Below are positions 28,067 to 35,361 of a stretch of 64,000 bases of DNA, in pieces. Below the pieces are notes generated by a model. The model was not told the origin of the DNA. It saw nothing but the letters and a program-made list of their open reading frames with translations, and made no database searches. Both the position numbers and the translations under genes were made by a program. The first letter of the stretch is position 1. Each line of letters starts with the position of its first letter. The stretch comes from TMED88 sp964515335 (GTDB taxonomy: Bacteria; Myxococcota_A; UBA9160; UBA4427), in NCBI GenBank assembly GCA_964515335.1, contig CAZETS010000026.1:3302-67301 (forward strand), read 5' to 3'.

Positions 28067-28720
28067 ATGGCCGAAGCGACGATCGAGACCGGGGGCGCGG
28101 CAGATGCCGCCGCCAACCTCGAAGCCCTGCGCGCGCTCGAAAGCGCCCGGACGAAGGAGATCGCCCAGCTCCACTTCGCGATGGTGATGGGCGCGCTCAC
28201 GCTCTGGGGCGCCGCCGACGCCTGGGTGGCGGTCAGCGACCTGATGATCGCTCGGGTGGTCGTCGTCGCGAACGCCCTGATCGCCGCCCTGGTCGTCACG
28301 TCGGTGCTGCACGAGTGGGGCCACTTCGCGGGTGCGCGGCTCTCGGGAGCGGTCTCGCCGGTGCTCGAGAAGCCCGTGAAGTACTTCTTCATGTTCGACT
28401 TCAAGTTCGACGAGAACGACTCGCGCCAGTTCGTGTGGATGAGCTGGGGCGGCATCCTCACGCCCTGGCTTGTGGTGGTGCTCGTACTGTTGCTGGTGCC
28501 GCTCGACACGGTGGGCCGGGTGGTGCTGCTCGCAGCGTTCGTGGCGCGCGCCGCGCAGGTGTCGCTCTTCGAGGTGCCGGTGACGCTGCGCGCCCTGCGC
28601 GGCGGCGACCCGCGGGCCGAGCTCGGCAAGGAGCTGAAGGCCGGGTTCGGGCGAAGCCGCAGCCTGGGCAACATGATCGGTGTGGCGGTGGGCGCGCTGG
28701 TGCTGCTGGGCTTCCAGTAG
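28067..28720 (+). CDS. Small integral-membrane protein with HEWGH zinc-protease-like motif
   Basis: 217 residues from the ATG at 28067, placed after a strong GGGGGAGGA site (28052-28060); the longer in-frame start at 27944 lacks this and is rejected. After a soluble amphipathic N-terminus (to about 34) there are about five hydrophobic helices. Helix 3 ends in LHEWGHF (His82, Glu83, His86), the HExxH zinc ligand-catalytic motif found in membrane-embedded M50/site-2-type peptidases. The second M50 motif with an intramembrane Asp (NxxPxxxLDG) is not seen, so it could be a diverged peptidase or a membrane protein with a structural metal site. I do not recognise a specific family. Confidence 0.6.
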   Translation: MAEATIETGGAADAAANLEALRALESARTKEIAQLHFAMVMGALTLWGAADAWVAVSDLMIARVVVVANALIAALVVTSVLHEWGHFAGARLSGAVSPVLEKPVKYFFMFDFKFDENDSRQFVWMSWGGILTPWLVVVLVLLLVPLDTVGRVVLLAAFVARAAQVSLFEVPVTLRALRGGDPRAELGKELKAGFGRSRSLGNMIGVAVGALVLLGFQ

Positions 28721-28792
28721 ACACTCTTCCACGCCGCCCCGTCCGCGATCCCCCGGCCGCCCGGTCGCGTGAGGCTGTGTGTCCCAGCAGGG

Positions 28793-28828
28793 GGCGCCCG
28801 CGCTCGGCGGGCGCCGGGCAACGTTGCC
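28793..28828 (+). other. Two adjacent GC-rich inverted repeats between genes
   Basis: A 9-bp stem (GGCGCCCGC and GCGGGCGCC, loop GCTCG, 28793-28815) is followed at once by the perfect 12-bp palindrome GGCAACGTTGCC (28817-28828). They lie 72 bases after the HEWGH gene and 62 bases before the universal stress gene. The first may be a U-less terminator; the palindrome could be an operator for the stress gene. Function is not shown. Confidence 0.35.
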
Positions 28829-28890
28829 GGACTGCGCCAAAGCCGGGACCATGTCGGTCTGCCGCATGGGGGCAGGGCGGGAGCGGGCCG

Positions 28891-29316
28891 ATGCGTCTCT
28901 TCTCGAAGATCCTGGTGCCGGTCGATCTGTCCAACCGGTCCGAGAGCGCGATCCGGACGGCGGTCGATCTGGCCGATCCCGATCGCAGCGTCGTGTGGCT
29001 GCTGCACGTCATCGAGACGATCGAAGGCGCGGACGACGGCGAGCTGGGCGCCTTCTACGACGAGCTCGAGGCGCAGGCCCGCACCAGGCTGTCGGGCTGG
29101 ATCGACGAGCTGGGAGCCACGGGCGCAAAGGTCGAGCCGATCGTCAGCTTCGGCCATCGTGCGCGGGAGATCCTGCGGCACGCCGAGGAGGTCGGCTGCG
29201 ACCTGATCGTGCTCTCCTCGCACCGCGCCGACCCGGAGCTCCCCGCCGGCGGGATCGGCACCATCAGCCACCGGGTCGCGCTGGTGGCGGACTGCCCGGT
29301 GCTGCTGATCCGCTAG
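28891..29316 (+). CDS. Universal stress protein (UspA family), single domain
   Basis: 141 residues from the ATG at 28891, matching the usual single-domain Usp length; the open frame upstream is not coding. The N-terminal strand reads KILVPVDLSNRSESAIRTAV with the family Asp near residue 11. The C-terminal part has LIVLSSHR, a shortened Gly-rich nucleotide loop (AGGIGTISHRVALVADCPVL) and ends VLLIR, as in ATP-binding Usp proteins. These cytoplasmic proteins respond to starvation and stress. A separate unit: its stop is three bases from the stop of the convergent MoaD-like gene. Confidence 0.88.
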   Translation: MRLFSKILVPVDLSNRSESAIRTAVDLADPDRSVVWLLHVIETIEGADDGELGAFYDELEAQARTRLSGWIDELGATGAKVEPIVSFGHRAREILRHAEEVGCDLIVLSSHRADPELPAGGIGTISHRVALVADCPVLLIR

Positions 29317-29319
29317 CCG

Positions 29320-29589
29320 CTATCCCCCGGCCGCCGCCTTCACGAACGTGACGCGGTCGCCCGGCCGCAAGGCCGTCTTCATGCCCTTGCGGTGGGTGAC
29401 GAGCACGCCGTTGACGGCCACGTTCGCCACTCGCCCGAGCTGCGCGAACTGTTCGGCCCGCTCCCCGAATCGCTCGCGCGCGGCCGTGACCACGTCGGCG
29501 ACGGTGGCGGCGTCGTCGACCTCGAACCCGGGCACGCCGAGCTCCTTGCCCATCTCGTACGTCAGCTCGACCCGTACCGGCTCTGCCAT
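29320..29589 (-). CDS. MoaD/ThiS-family ubiquitin-like sulfur carrier
   Basis: 89 residues, ending in the Gly-Gly tail (AAAGG) that is adenylated and thiocarboxylated in MoaD/ThiS proteins. The beta-grasp core shows VRVELTYEMGKELG, FEVDDAATVADVVTAARERF and VNGVLVTHRKGMKTALRPGD. The start ATG overlaps the stop of the upstream aldehyde ferredoxin oxidoreductase gene (shared base 29589), so the two are coupled. The likely job is sulfur donation for the molybdo- or tungstopterin of that enzyme, as seen in other clusters where a MoaD-like gene accompanies an oxidoreductase of this family. The role is inferred from context. Confidence 0.85.
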   Translation of the reverse strand: MAEPVRVELTYEMGKELGVPGFEVDDAATVADVVTAARERFGERAEQFAQLGRVANVAVNGVLVTHRKGMKTALRPGDRVTFVKAAAGG

Positions 29590-31472
29590 CAGACTCGCAC
29601 CTGCAGCTTCTCGAGGGTGCGCTGCGTGGGCACGCCCTGGGCGTCCCAGCCCCGCTTCTTGTAGTAGCTCGGGAGCAGCTCCGGCAGGGGATGGCCCGAG
29701 TCGAGGTGCTCGAAGGTCGACTCGTTGAGCATGCGCGGCGGCAGCGTGTCGTCGGCCGCGGTGAGTCCCTCTCGCAGGTTGTACATCCGCTCCAGGTTGA
29801 AGATGCGCGCGCCGATCTCCTGCAGGTGGCCGCCCGAGAACTTCGTGCCGGTGATGTAGGTCAGCCACTTCTCGAACCAGAGCATCGGGTTGCCCTTCAT
29901 CCGCATGACGGCCGGCAGCACCGGGCCGCTGTTCTCCATCAGCTTCGAGAGCAGACGCCAGGTGAACGACGTGGGGTCCATCTCGTGGATGGCCTTCGGG
30001 AACATCCCGTACGTAGTGAAGATGCAGAGCACCATGCTGTTGATCGCGCAGGCCAGGTTCTGCTGCAGGATCGGGATGGACGCCTTGAGCTTCAGGTTCT
30101 GCGGGTTGATGGTGAGCGGTCCCACGCTCTCCATGTACATGCTGGCTCCCTGGACGTGGCAGCCGCCGCGATTCGTGGTCGCGTACTCGACGCCCTGGGC
30201 GTAGGAGCCGCGCGGGTCGTAGGCCGAGAGCTCGAGGCCCTTCACGTGCATGGCGAACTCGTGTCCGCCGTACTTCTCGCTCATGCGCTGGGTGCCGTCG
30301 GCGAGTATGTCGCCGCCGCCGCGCCGGTGCCCGATGTCGAGGATCATCTCCGACACGCCGGCCGCATGACCGAACTCGAGCGGCACGTCGAGCATGCCCC
30401 GCTCGCGAAGCTCCATCGCGAAGCTCAGCGACGCACCGAGGCTGATCGTGTCCATCCCCATGTCGTCGGCGTGGTAGTTCCACTCGGACACCTTCTTCAC
30501 GTCGCCGATCTCGAGGTTGGAGCCCAGCAGGGCGAGGGTCTCGTACTCGGGGCCCTTCACGACGCCCTTGCCCTCGATCTCGACGTCGCGCCCGCAGGTC
30601 ACCGGGCAGTGCATGCAGCTCGACTTCACTCCCTTCAGCTCGTGGTCCTCGAACCACTCGCCGCTGATCTTCATCGCGTCGTCGAAGTGCCCGTACTTGA
30701 AGTTCCGTGTCGGCAGGATGTTGCGGCCGTTGGTGGTGTTGACGATGGCGCCGGTGCCGAAGCGCTTCATGCTCTCGCCGAGCACCGGGTGGCCGGCGAA
30801 GAGCTCGCGGACCTCCTTCGTGTAGGCCTTGAATTTCTCCGGATCCTCCATGTCGAGCTTGCGCTTGCCCGTGACGCTGATCGCCTTGAGCTGCTTCGAG
30901 CCCATCACGGCCCCGGTGCCGGTGCGGCCGGCGATCCGCTCGTTGGAGACGATGCCCGCGTAGAGCACCCTGTTCTCGCCGGCCGGCCCGATCACGGCGT
31001 GCTGGTGCTTGCGGCCGAGCGACTTCTGCGTGTCGTAGGTGCCCTGGCCCCAGAGGTCGCGCGCGTCGACGAACTGGACGTCGTCGGCGTCGCCGTCCAC
31101 GACGAGGCGGGTCGGGTGGGGGGCCTGGCCGGTCACGACGAGCACGTCGATGCCGGCCTTCTTCATGCCGAGCGCGAACGAGCCGCCGCAGGTGGCGTTG
31201 CCGATGCCGCCGGTGAGCGGGCTCTTGCAGACGACCGCGAAGCGGTTCGATTGGGGGGCCACGGATCCGTTGAGCGGCCCGGTGGCGAAGATCAGGACGT
31301 TGTCCGGTCCGAGTGGATCGATGCCGGCCGCCGTGCGGTCGTAGAGCAACCGCGTGCCGTACCCCTTGCCGCCGATGTAGAGACGGGCGGTCTCCTCGTC
31401 GAGGTCACCGAACTCGAACGACCGGCTGGTGAGATCGACCTCGAGAACGCGACCCGCGTAGCCCTTGATCAT
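29589..31472 (-). CDS. Aldehyde ferredoxin oxidoreductase family (W/Mo bis-pterin) enzyme
   Basis: 627 residues, typical for the AOR family, starting MIKGYAGRVLEVDL after a good AAGGGGAG ribosome site. Family marks: the N-terminal domain phrase TGPLNGSVAPQSNRFAVVCK, the pterin-binding segment KSPLTGGIGNATCGG, the [4Fe-4S] ligands CMHCPVTC near residue 285 with a distal Cys in the C-terminal domain, and the glycine-rich segment SNERIAGRTGTGAVMGS. Such enzymes oxidise aldehydes to acids, or reduce acids or aryl-CoA, with ferredoxin. Within this acyl-CoA gene neighbourhood it may deal with aldehydes made by the monooxygenases or alcohol dehydrogenase. A MoaD-like partner follows in the same message. 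Metal and substrate cannot be told. Confidence 0.92.
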   Translation of the reverse strand: MIKGYAGRVLEVDLTSRSFEFGDLDEETARLYIGGKGYGTRLLYDRTAAGIDPLGPDNVLIFATGPLNGSVAPQSNRFAVVCKSPLTGGIGNATCGGSFALGMKKAGIDVLVVTGQAPHPTRLVVDGDADDVQFVDARDLWGQGTYDTQKSLGRKHQHAVIGPAGENRVLYAGIVSNERIAGRTGTGAVMGSKQLKAISVTGKRKLDMEDPEKFKAYTKEVRELFAGHPVLGESMKRFGTGAIVNTTNGRNILPTRNFKYGHFDDAMKISGEWFEDHELKGVKSSCMHCPVTCGRDVEIEGKGVVKGPEYETLALLGSNLEIGDVKKVSEWNYHADDMGMDTISLGASLSFAMELRERGMLDVPLEFGHAAGVSEMILDIGHRRGGGDILADGTQRMSEKYGGHEFAMHVKGLELSAYDPRGSYAQGVEYATTNRGGCHVQGASMYMESVGPLTINPQNLKLKASIPILQQNLACAINSMVLCIFTTYGMFPKAIHEMDPTSFTWRLLSKLMENSGPVLPAVMRMKGNPMLWFEKWLTYITGTKFSGGHLQEIGARIFNLERMYNLREGLTAADDTLPPRMLNESTFEHLDSGHPLPELLPSYYKKRGWDAQGVPTQRTLEKLQVRV

Positions 31473-31626
31473 GTGCTCCCCTTCGACGCCCCTGTTTCGC
31501 GGCTCGACCGGGCCGGGGTGGGCGTCGCCGGGGCAATGGTACCCGCTCGCACGCGGGTTCGGGGAGGCCCGGCGCGACGGCGGCGGCCGCCGCGCCGGGC
31601 GGATGGTCTGCGGCTTCGGGCCGCGA

Positions 31627-32511
31627 TCAGCGCAGCTCGCTCCGTTTTCGCGGCTGCTCGTCGGGTCTGCCCTGGCTGTAGTCGCCGAACGGGCCGTCGC
31701 GCCGGGTGATGGCGCCCCGCACGCCTTCCGCCGCCGCGACCTGCACGAACTCGCGGCCCTCGGGCGTGTTGCGCATGATGCCGTCGAGGATCGGACCGAG
31801 GGTCTGGGTGCTCTGCAGGCCCATGTTGTCGTAGGCCTGGTTGACGATCAGCTTCATCGAGATCAGCTGGGTGAGCGGAATCGTCGTCAGTTTCTCGGCC
31901 AGCGACTGCACGCGCTCATCGAGCTCTTCGAGGGGGTGGGAGAAGTTGATCAGCTCGATGGCGGCGGCCTCCTTGCCGCTGATCCACTCGCCGGTGAGCG
32001 CGTAGTACTTGGCCTTGGCCAGCCCGAGGCGATGCACCCACATCCCCGTGAGATGGCAGCCCCATACGCGCGAGTAGGGGGTGCCGATGCGGGCGTCGTC
32101 CGAGGCCACGACCAGGTCGGCGCAGAGGGCCAGCTCGGAGCCGCCGCCCACGCAGTAGCCGTGGACCTTGGCGATCGTCGGCTTGAGGCCGCGCCACAGG
32201 CCCATGAAGGTGGTGATGTAGCTGGTGTAGCGGTTGCTGACCCAGTGCACGTCCATGCCCGGGTCGTAGGACTCTTCGCGGATCGACTCGTAGTGGTCGA
32301 GGCTGCCGGAGAAGTCGAAGCCGCCGCAGAAGTTGTCCCCGGCGCCCTCGAGGACGACGACCTTCACCGCCGGATCCCGATTGGCGTCTTCGAGGGCCTC
32401 GTCGATTCCCTGGATGACCTCCATCCGCAGCGTATTCGCCTTTTCGGGCCGGTTCAGTGTGATCGTCGCGATCGCACCGGACTTGCCGTAGAGGACTTCC
32501 TCTTCTGCCAT
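31627..32511 (-). CDS. Enoyl-CoA hydratase/isomerase (crotonase) family protein
   Basis: 294 residues, crotonase fold: ITLNRPEKANTL near the N-terminus, oxyanion segments DNFCGGFDFSG and VHGYCVGGGSELALCADL, and a longer-than-usual C-terminus. The first catalytic Glu (GGGSE) is present, but at the second position, normally PExxxG, it reads TPYSRVWG. The chemistry may therefore differ from simple hydration; related proteins in steroid and polycyclic degradation clusters include hydrolases and isomerases. It lies 81 bases downstream of a TetR gene in the same direction and is probably co-transcribed with it, under the operator at 33240-33258. Confidence 0.85.
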   Translation of the reverse strand: MAEEEVLYGKSGAIATITLNRPEKANTLRMEVIQGIDEALEDANRDPAVKVVVLEGAGDNFCGGFDFSGSLDHYESIREESYDPGMDVHWVSNRYTSYITTFMGLWRGLKPTIAKVHGYCVGGGSELALCADLVVASDDARIGTPYSRVWGCHLTGMWVHRLGLAKAKYYALTGEWISGKEAAAIELINFSHPLEELDERVQSLAEKLTTIPLTQLISMKLIVNQAYDNMGLQSTQTLGPILDGIMRNTPEGREFVQVAAAEGVRGAITRRDGPFGDYSQGRPDEQPRKRSELR

Positions 32512-32592
32512 GTCTATCTCCTGATGGCTGCCCGCGGGCAGCGGTTCGATGATGTCGGGGGCGCGCCGGTTCGCGGGGGACCGTCGCTTTGG

Positions 32593-33207
32593 TCAGCCGC
32601 GCGCGGCGTCGATCGGATCGGGCGTGCACAGCCCGAGCGCGCCGGAGATCAGCGCCCAGAGCTGCTCGGTGACCACGCCCGGGTCGGGCCGCTTCGCCTC
32701 CGCGAACGCCTGACTCGCGGCCTGGCGGATGGCGCCGATGATGGCCGCCGCCGCGATGCCTGCGTCGATCGAGTCGGAGATCTCGCCGGTCTGCTGGCCC
32801 GCTTCGATGTTGCGCCGCGCCAGTCCGATCAGCTGGTCCTGTCGCGACGTCTCGAGCCCGGCGACCTGCACCGTGCGGCCCATCCTGCCGAGCACGATCG
32901 GGGCGAGCGGCTCGCCGTAGAGGAAGCCGATCCATCCGCGCAGCCGCTCGAGCTCGCGCTCGGCCCAGGGCGCGTCGCGATCGAGCGTCCGGTTCACGAC
33001 CCCGTAGTAGCGGTCGTAGAAGTCGTCGATCACCGCCGAGAGGGCGCCGGCCTTCGAGCCGAAATAGTGGTAGGGCAGGCCGTCCGAGACGCCGGCCCGG
33101 CGCGCGAGCTGGCTCATCTCGAAGTCGCCGTCGCCCTCGATGAGGGCGTCGGCAGTGGCGCCGATGAGCCGGGCGCGCGTCTCGGCGCCGCGTGAGATTC
33201 GGGGCAT
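32593..33207 (-). CDS. TetR/AcrR-family transcriptional regulator
   Basis: 204 residues. The N-terminal helix-turn-helix reads FEMSQLARRAGVSDGLPYHY followed by FGSKAGALSAVI, the standard TetR signature. The C-terminal domain is helical and Ala-rich, a ligand-binding and dimerisation domain of typical size. A 19-bp palindrome at 33240-33258, 33 bases upstream of its ATG, is the obvious candidate operator for autoregulation. The crotonase gene downstream is likely part of its transcript. An acyl-CoA or related catabolic intermediate is the probable inducer (inference from neighbours). Confidence 0.88.
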   Translation of the reverse strand: MPRISRGAETRARLIGATADALIEGDGDFEMSQLARRAGVSDGLPYHYFGSKAGALSAVIDDFYDRYYGVVNRTLDRDAPWAERELERLRGWIGFLYGEPLAPIVLGRMGRTVQVAGLETSRQDQLIGLARRNIEAGQQTGEISDSIDAGIAAAAIIGAIRQAASQAFAEAKRPDPGVVTEQLWALISGALGLCTPDPIDAARG

Positions 33208-33239
33208 TTCTGGCCTCTCTCGAACCCAGCTTGCTCAAT

Positions 33240-33258
33240 ACTTGAGTTGAAGTCAAGT
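33240..33258. promoter_or_regulatory. Palindromic candidate operator of the TetR gene
   Basis: ACTTGA-GTTGAAG-TCAAGT is a perfect 6-bp inverted repeat with a 7-bp spacer, size and place as expected for a TetR dimer. The right half-site runs into a CAAGT direct repeat (33254-33267), which may offer extra half-sites. It lies in a 183-bp gap between the acyl-CoA dehydrogenase stop and the TetR start. Confidence 0.6.
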
Positions 33259-33390
33259 CAAGTCAAGGCGAGGCCCAGAGTTCGAGCCAGGGTCGCGGCC
33301 AGGGTCGTGGGGCTGGAGCTCGAGGCTGGGCCCGGGCGGCGCGCCGCGCGGCGCTCGGGCCGGGGGTTCCCGCGCCGGCCCGGCCCGGGC

Positions 33391-34572
33391 TCAGCGCGCC
33401 CCCTCGCTCGCCAGGCCGAGCCGGTTCGCGATGTTGTTCTTCTGCATCTTCGACGAGCCGCCGACGATCGGCATGCCGAGCAGGTCGCGGACGTGGCGCT
33501 CCATGTCGTGGCCCTCGGCGAGCCCGTAGGCGCCGAGCACCTGCTGGCAGACCAGGGCGATCTCGACCGCGGTGTCGGCCACGAAGAGCTTCGCCATCGA
33601 GGTCTCCACCGAGCAGGGCTTGTCGTGCTGCGCCAGCCAGGCGGCGCGGTAGAGCATCAGCCGGCAGGCCTCGAGCTTGGTGCGCGCCTCGGCGAGGTCG
33701 TGGCGAACGGCCTGGTGGGCGCCGATCGGCTTGCCGAACTGACGCCTCTGGCCGGCGTACTCCCACGCCTCCTCGACGGCTGCCTGGGCGATGCCGAACG
33801 TCACCGCGGTGATCTCGATCTTTTCGACGTCGAGCGCCCGGCCGGCCAGCATCCGCCAGCCGCGATTCCAGCCGGCCTCGCCGCCGACGGTGTTCTCGAT
33901 CGGCACCTCGACGTCCTCGAAGATCACGTCGCAGGAGAGCGTGTAGCGGAGGTTCGCGTGCTCGATCGGGTGCACGCTGACGCCCGGGCGCTTCGGGTCG
34001 ATCAAAACGAAAGAGAGGTTCTTGTACCGGGCCTCCGCCGGGCCGCTGCGGACGAGGCAGTAGACGGCGTCCGCCCAATCGGCGCCCGTGCACCAGCGCT
34101 TGAAGCCGTTGATGCGCAGCGACCGCCCGTCCGGGCTGCGCTCGGCGGTCGTGGTGACGCTGGCGAGGTCGCCGCCCACGTCGGGCTCGGACAGGCCGTA
34201 TGCGAAGAGCATCTCCCCGCGTGCCAGCCGGGGCAGCAGGCTCCGCTTCTGCTCCTCGCTGCCGTTCTCGGAGATGTTGATGCCGCCGTAGAACGCGGCG
34301 TGTATGAAGGGGCCCGCCAGGCAGGCGCCACCGCGACACAGCTCCTCGATGACGGCGACGGCGGCGACGAGGTCGCGGCCCTGACCGCCGTACGCCTCGT
34401 CGATCGTCAGGCCACAGACGCCCAGGTCTGCGAGCTTGCGGAACACGTCACGGGGAAACGTGTGGTCGCGGTCCCACTCGCGCACTTTGTCCTTCGGCAT
34501 CTCCGCGGCCACGAAGCGCGCCAGCTGCTCGCGCAGGAGGCCGATGTGCTCGGGCTCTTCGGTGAAGTACAC
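33391..34572 (-). CDS. Acyl-CoA dehydrogenase family protein without the usual catalytic Glu
   Basis: 393 residues from a GTG at 34572 with GAGGAG upstream; the longer open frame upstream is a shadow of the nitroreductase gene. The order of acyl-CoA dehydrogenase domains is complete: N-terminal helices (LREQLARFVAAEMP), the middle beta domain (FAYGLSEPDVGGDLAS, INGFKRWCTGADWADA) and the C-terminal helical domain (GQRRQFGKPIGAHQAVRHDL). In classical short/medium-chain enzymes the catalytic base is the Glu of an (I/Y)EGT motif; here it reads IVGGSSKM. Heteromeric FadE-type dehydrogenases of steroid catabolism have one subunit lacking this Glu, so a partner subunit may be needed. It is in a leftward run with nitroreductase, crotonase and flavin-monooxygenase-like genes. 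Confidence 0.85.
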   Translation of the reverse strand: MYFTEEPEHIGLLREQLARFVAAEMPKDKVREWDRDHTFPRDVFRKLADLGVCGLTIDEAYGGQGRDLVAAVAVIEELCRGGACLAGPFIHAAFYGGINISENGSEEQKRSLLPRLARGEMLFAYGLSEPDVGGDLASVTTTAERSPDGRSLRINGFKRWCTGADWADAVYCLVRSGPAEARYKNLSFVLIDPKRPGVSVHPIEHANLRYTLSCDVIFEDVEVPIENTVGGEAGWNRGWRMLAGRALDVEKIEITAVTFGIAQAAVEEAWEYAGQRRQFGKPIGAHQAVRHDLAEARTKLEACRLMLYRAAWLAQHDKPCSVETSMAKLFVADTAVEIALVCQQVLGAYGLAEGHDMERHVRDLLGMPIVGGSSKMQKNNIANRLGLASEGAR

Positions 34573-34610
34573 GGATGGCTCCTCGCGCGGCGTGCGACGG
34601 CGGCTCGTCG

Positions 34611-35282
34611 CTACTCGCCGCTGGTGTCCAGCGCCTGTCCCCAGGCGTCGTGAAAGGCCAGCTTCCCGACCGGGCGCCGCGAGATCGGGCCGTGGCCGCG
34701 CAGCACCGGGTATCCGATCGGAACGGCGGCAGCGGTCCCCCAGTCGTCGGGGATCTCGAGGAGTCCCCGCACCTCGTCCTCGTGCTGGCAGAGCAGCGTC
34801 GTCAGCACGCAGCCGAGGCCCTCGGCCCGGCAGGCGAGCAGGGCGTTCTGCACCGCGGTGTAGATCGATGCACCGCCGACCACCGAGACGCGCCGCTGCT
34901 TGATGTCGGTGATCGCCATGTTGCCCGGATTGAAGCAGAACACCAGCACCGCGGGCGTGCTCCCGAAGTGCTCGGCGAGGTAGTTGCCGGCGCCGAGCAT
35001 CTTCTCGGTGGTGGCGCGCAGGGCCTCGGGCGCGTTCTCGAGGAGTTTCATGTGCTGCTCCGAGTAGGCGTACCAGGACTCGCGATACAGCCTGCCGAGC
35101 GCCTCCTTCTTCACGGCGTCCTCGACGACGATCACCCGCCAAGGCTGCGTGTTGCCCCCGGTCGGCGCCCAGGTTGCCGCCTCGAGGACGCGGTGCAGGA
35201 CGTCGCGCGGAATCGGGTCGGGCTTGAGGCGGCGGACGGCGCGCAGCGTGCTCATGGCTTCGTAGAGACCGAGATCGGCCAT
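34611..35282 (-). CDS. Nitroreductase-family FMN oxidoreductase
   Basis: 223 residues, the usual length. FMN-binding marks include RAVRRLKPDPIP near the N-terminus, APTGGNTQPWRV, a mid-region VGGASIYTAVQNALLACRAE and the C-terminal IGYPVLRGHGP. Members are homodimeric NAD(P)H-dependent enzymes that reduce nitro groups, quinones or enones; in this gene company a role in flavin or enone reduction of a ring intermediate is plausible. It lies 38 bases upstream of the acyl-CoA dehydrogenase gene on the same strand, so the two are likely co-transcribed. Confidence 0.85.
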   Translation of the reverse strand: MADLGLYEAMSTLRAVRRLKPDPIPRDVLHRVLEAATWAPTGGNTQPWRVIVVEDAVKKEALGRLYRESWYAYSEQHMKLLENAPEALRATTEKMLGAGNYLAEHFGSTPAVLVFCFNPGNMAITDIKQRRVSVVGGASIYTAVQNALLACRAEGLGCVLTTLLCQHEDEVRGLLEIPDDWGTAAAVPIGYPVLRGHGPISRRPVGKLAFHDAWGQALDTSGE

Positions 35283-35361
35283 GCTGATCGTTCCTCTCGT
35301 GGTTGGGGGCGGTTCGTGGTCTGGGGGGGCGCGGCGCGGGGGGGGCGAAGGGCGCGGGCGG

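Noticed and set aside
34611..35142. A minus-strand fusion of nitroreductase and acyl-CoA dehydrogenase frames
   Set aside because: The upstream part is in a different register from the nitroreductase and is low-complexity; the GTG at 34572 with GAGGAG explains the real start.
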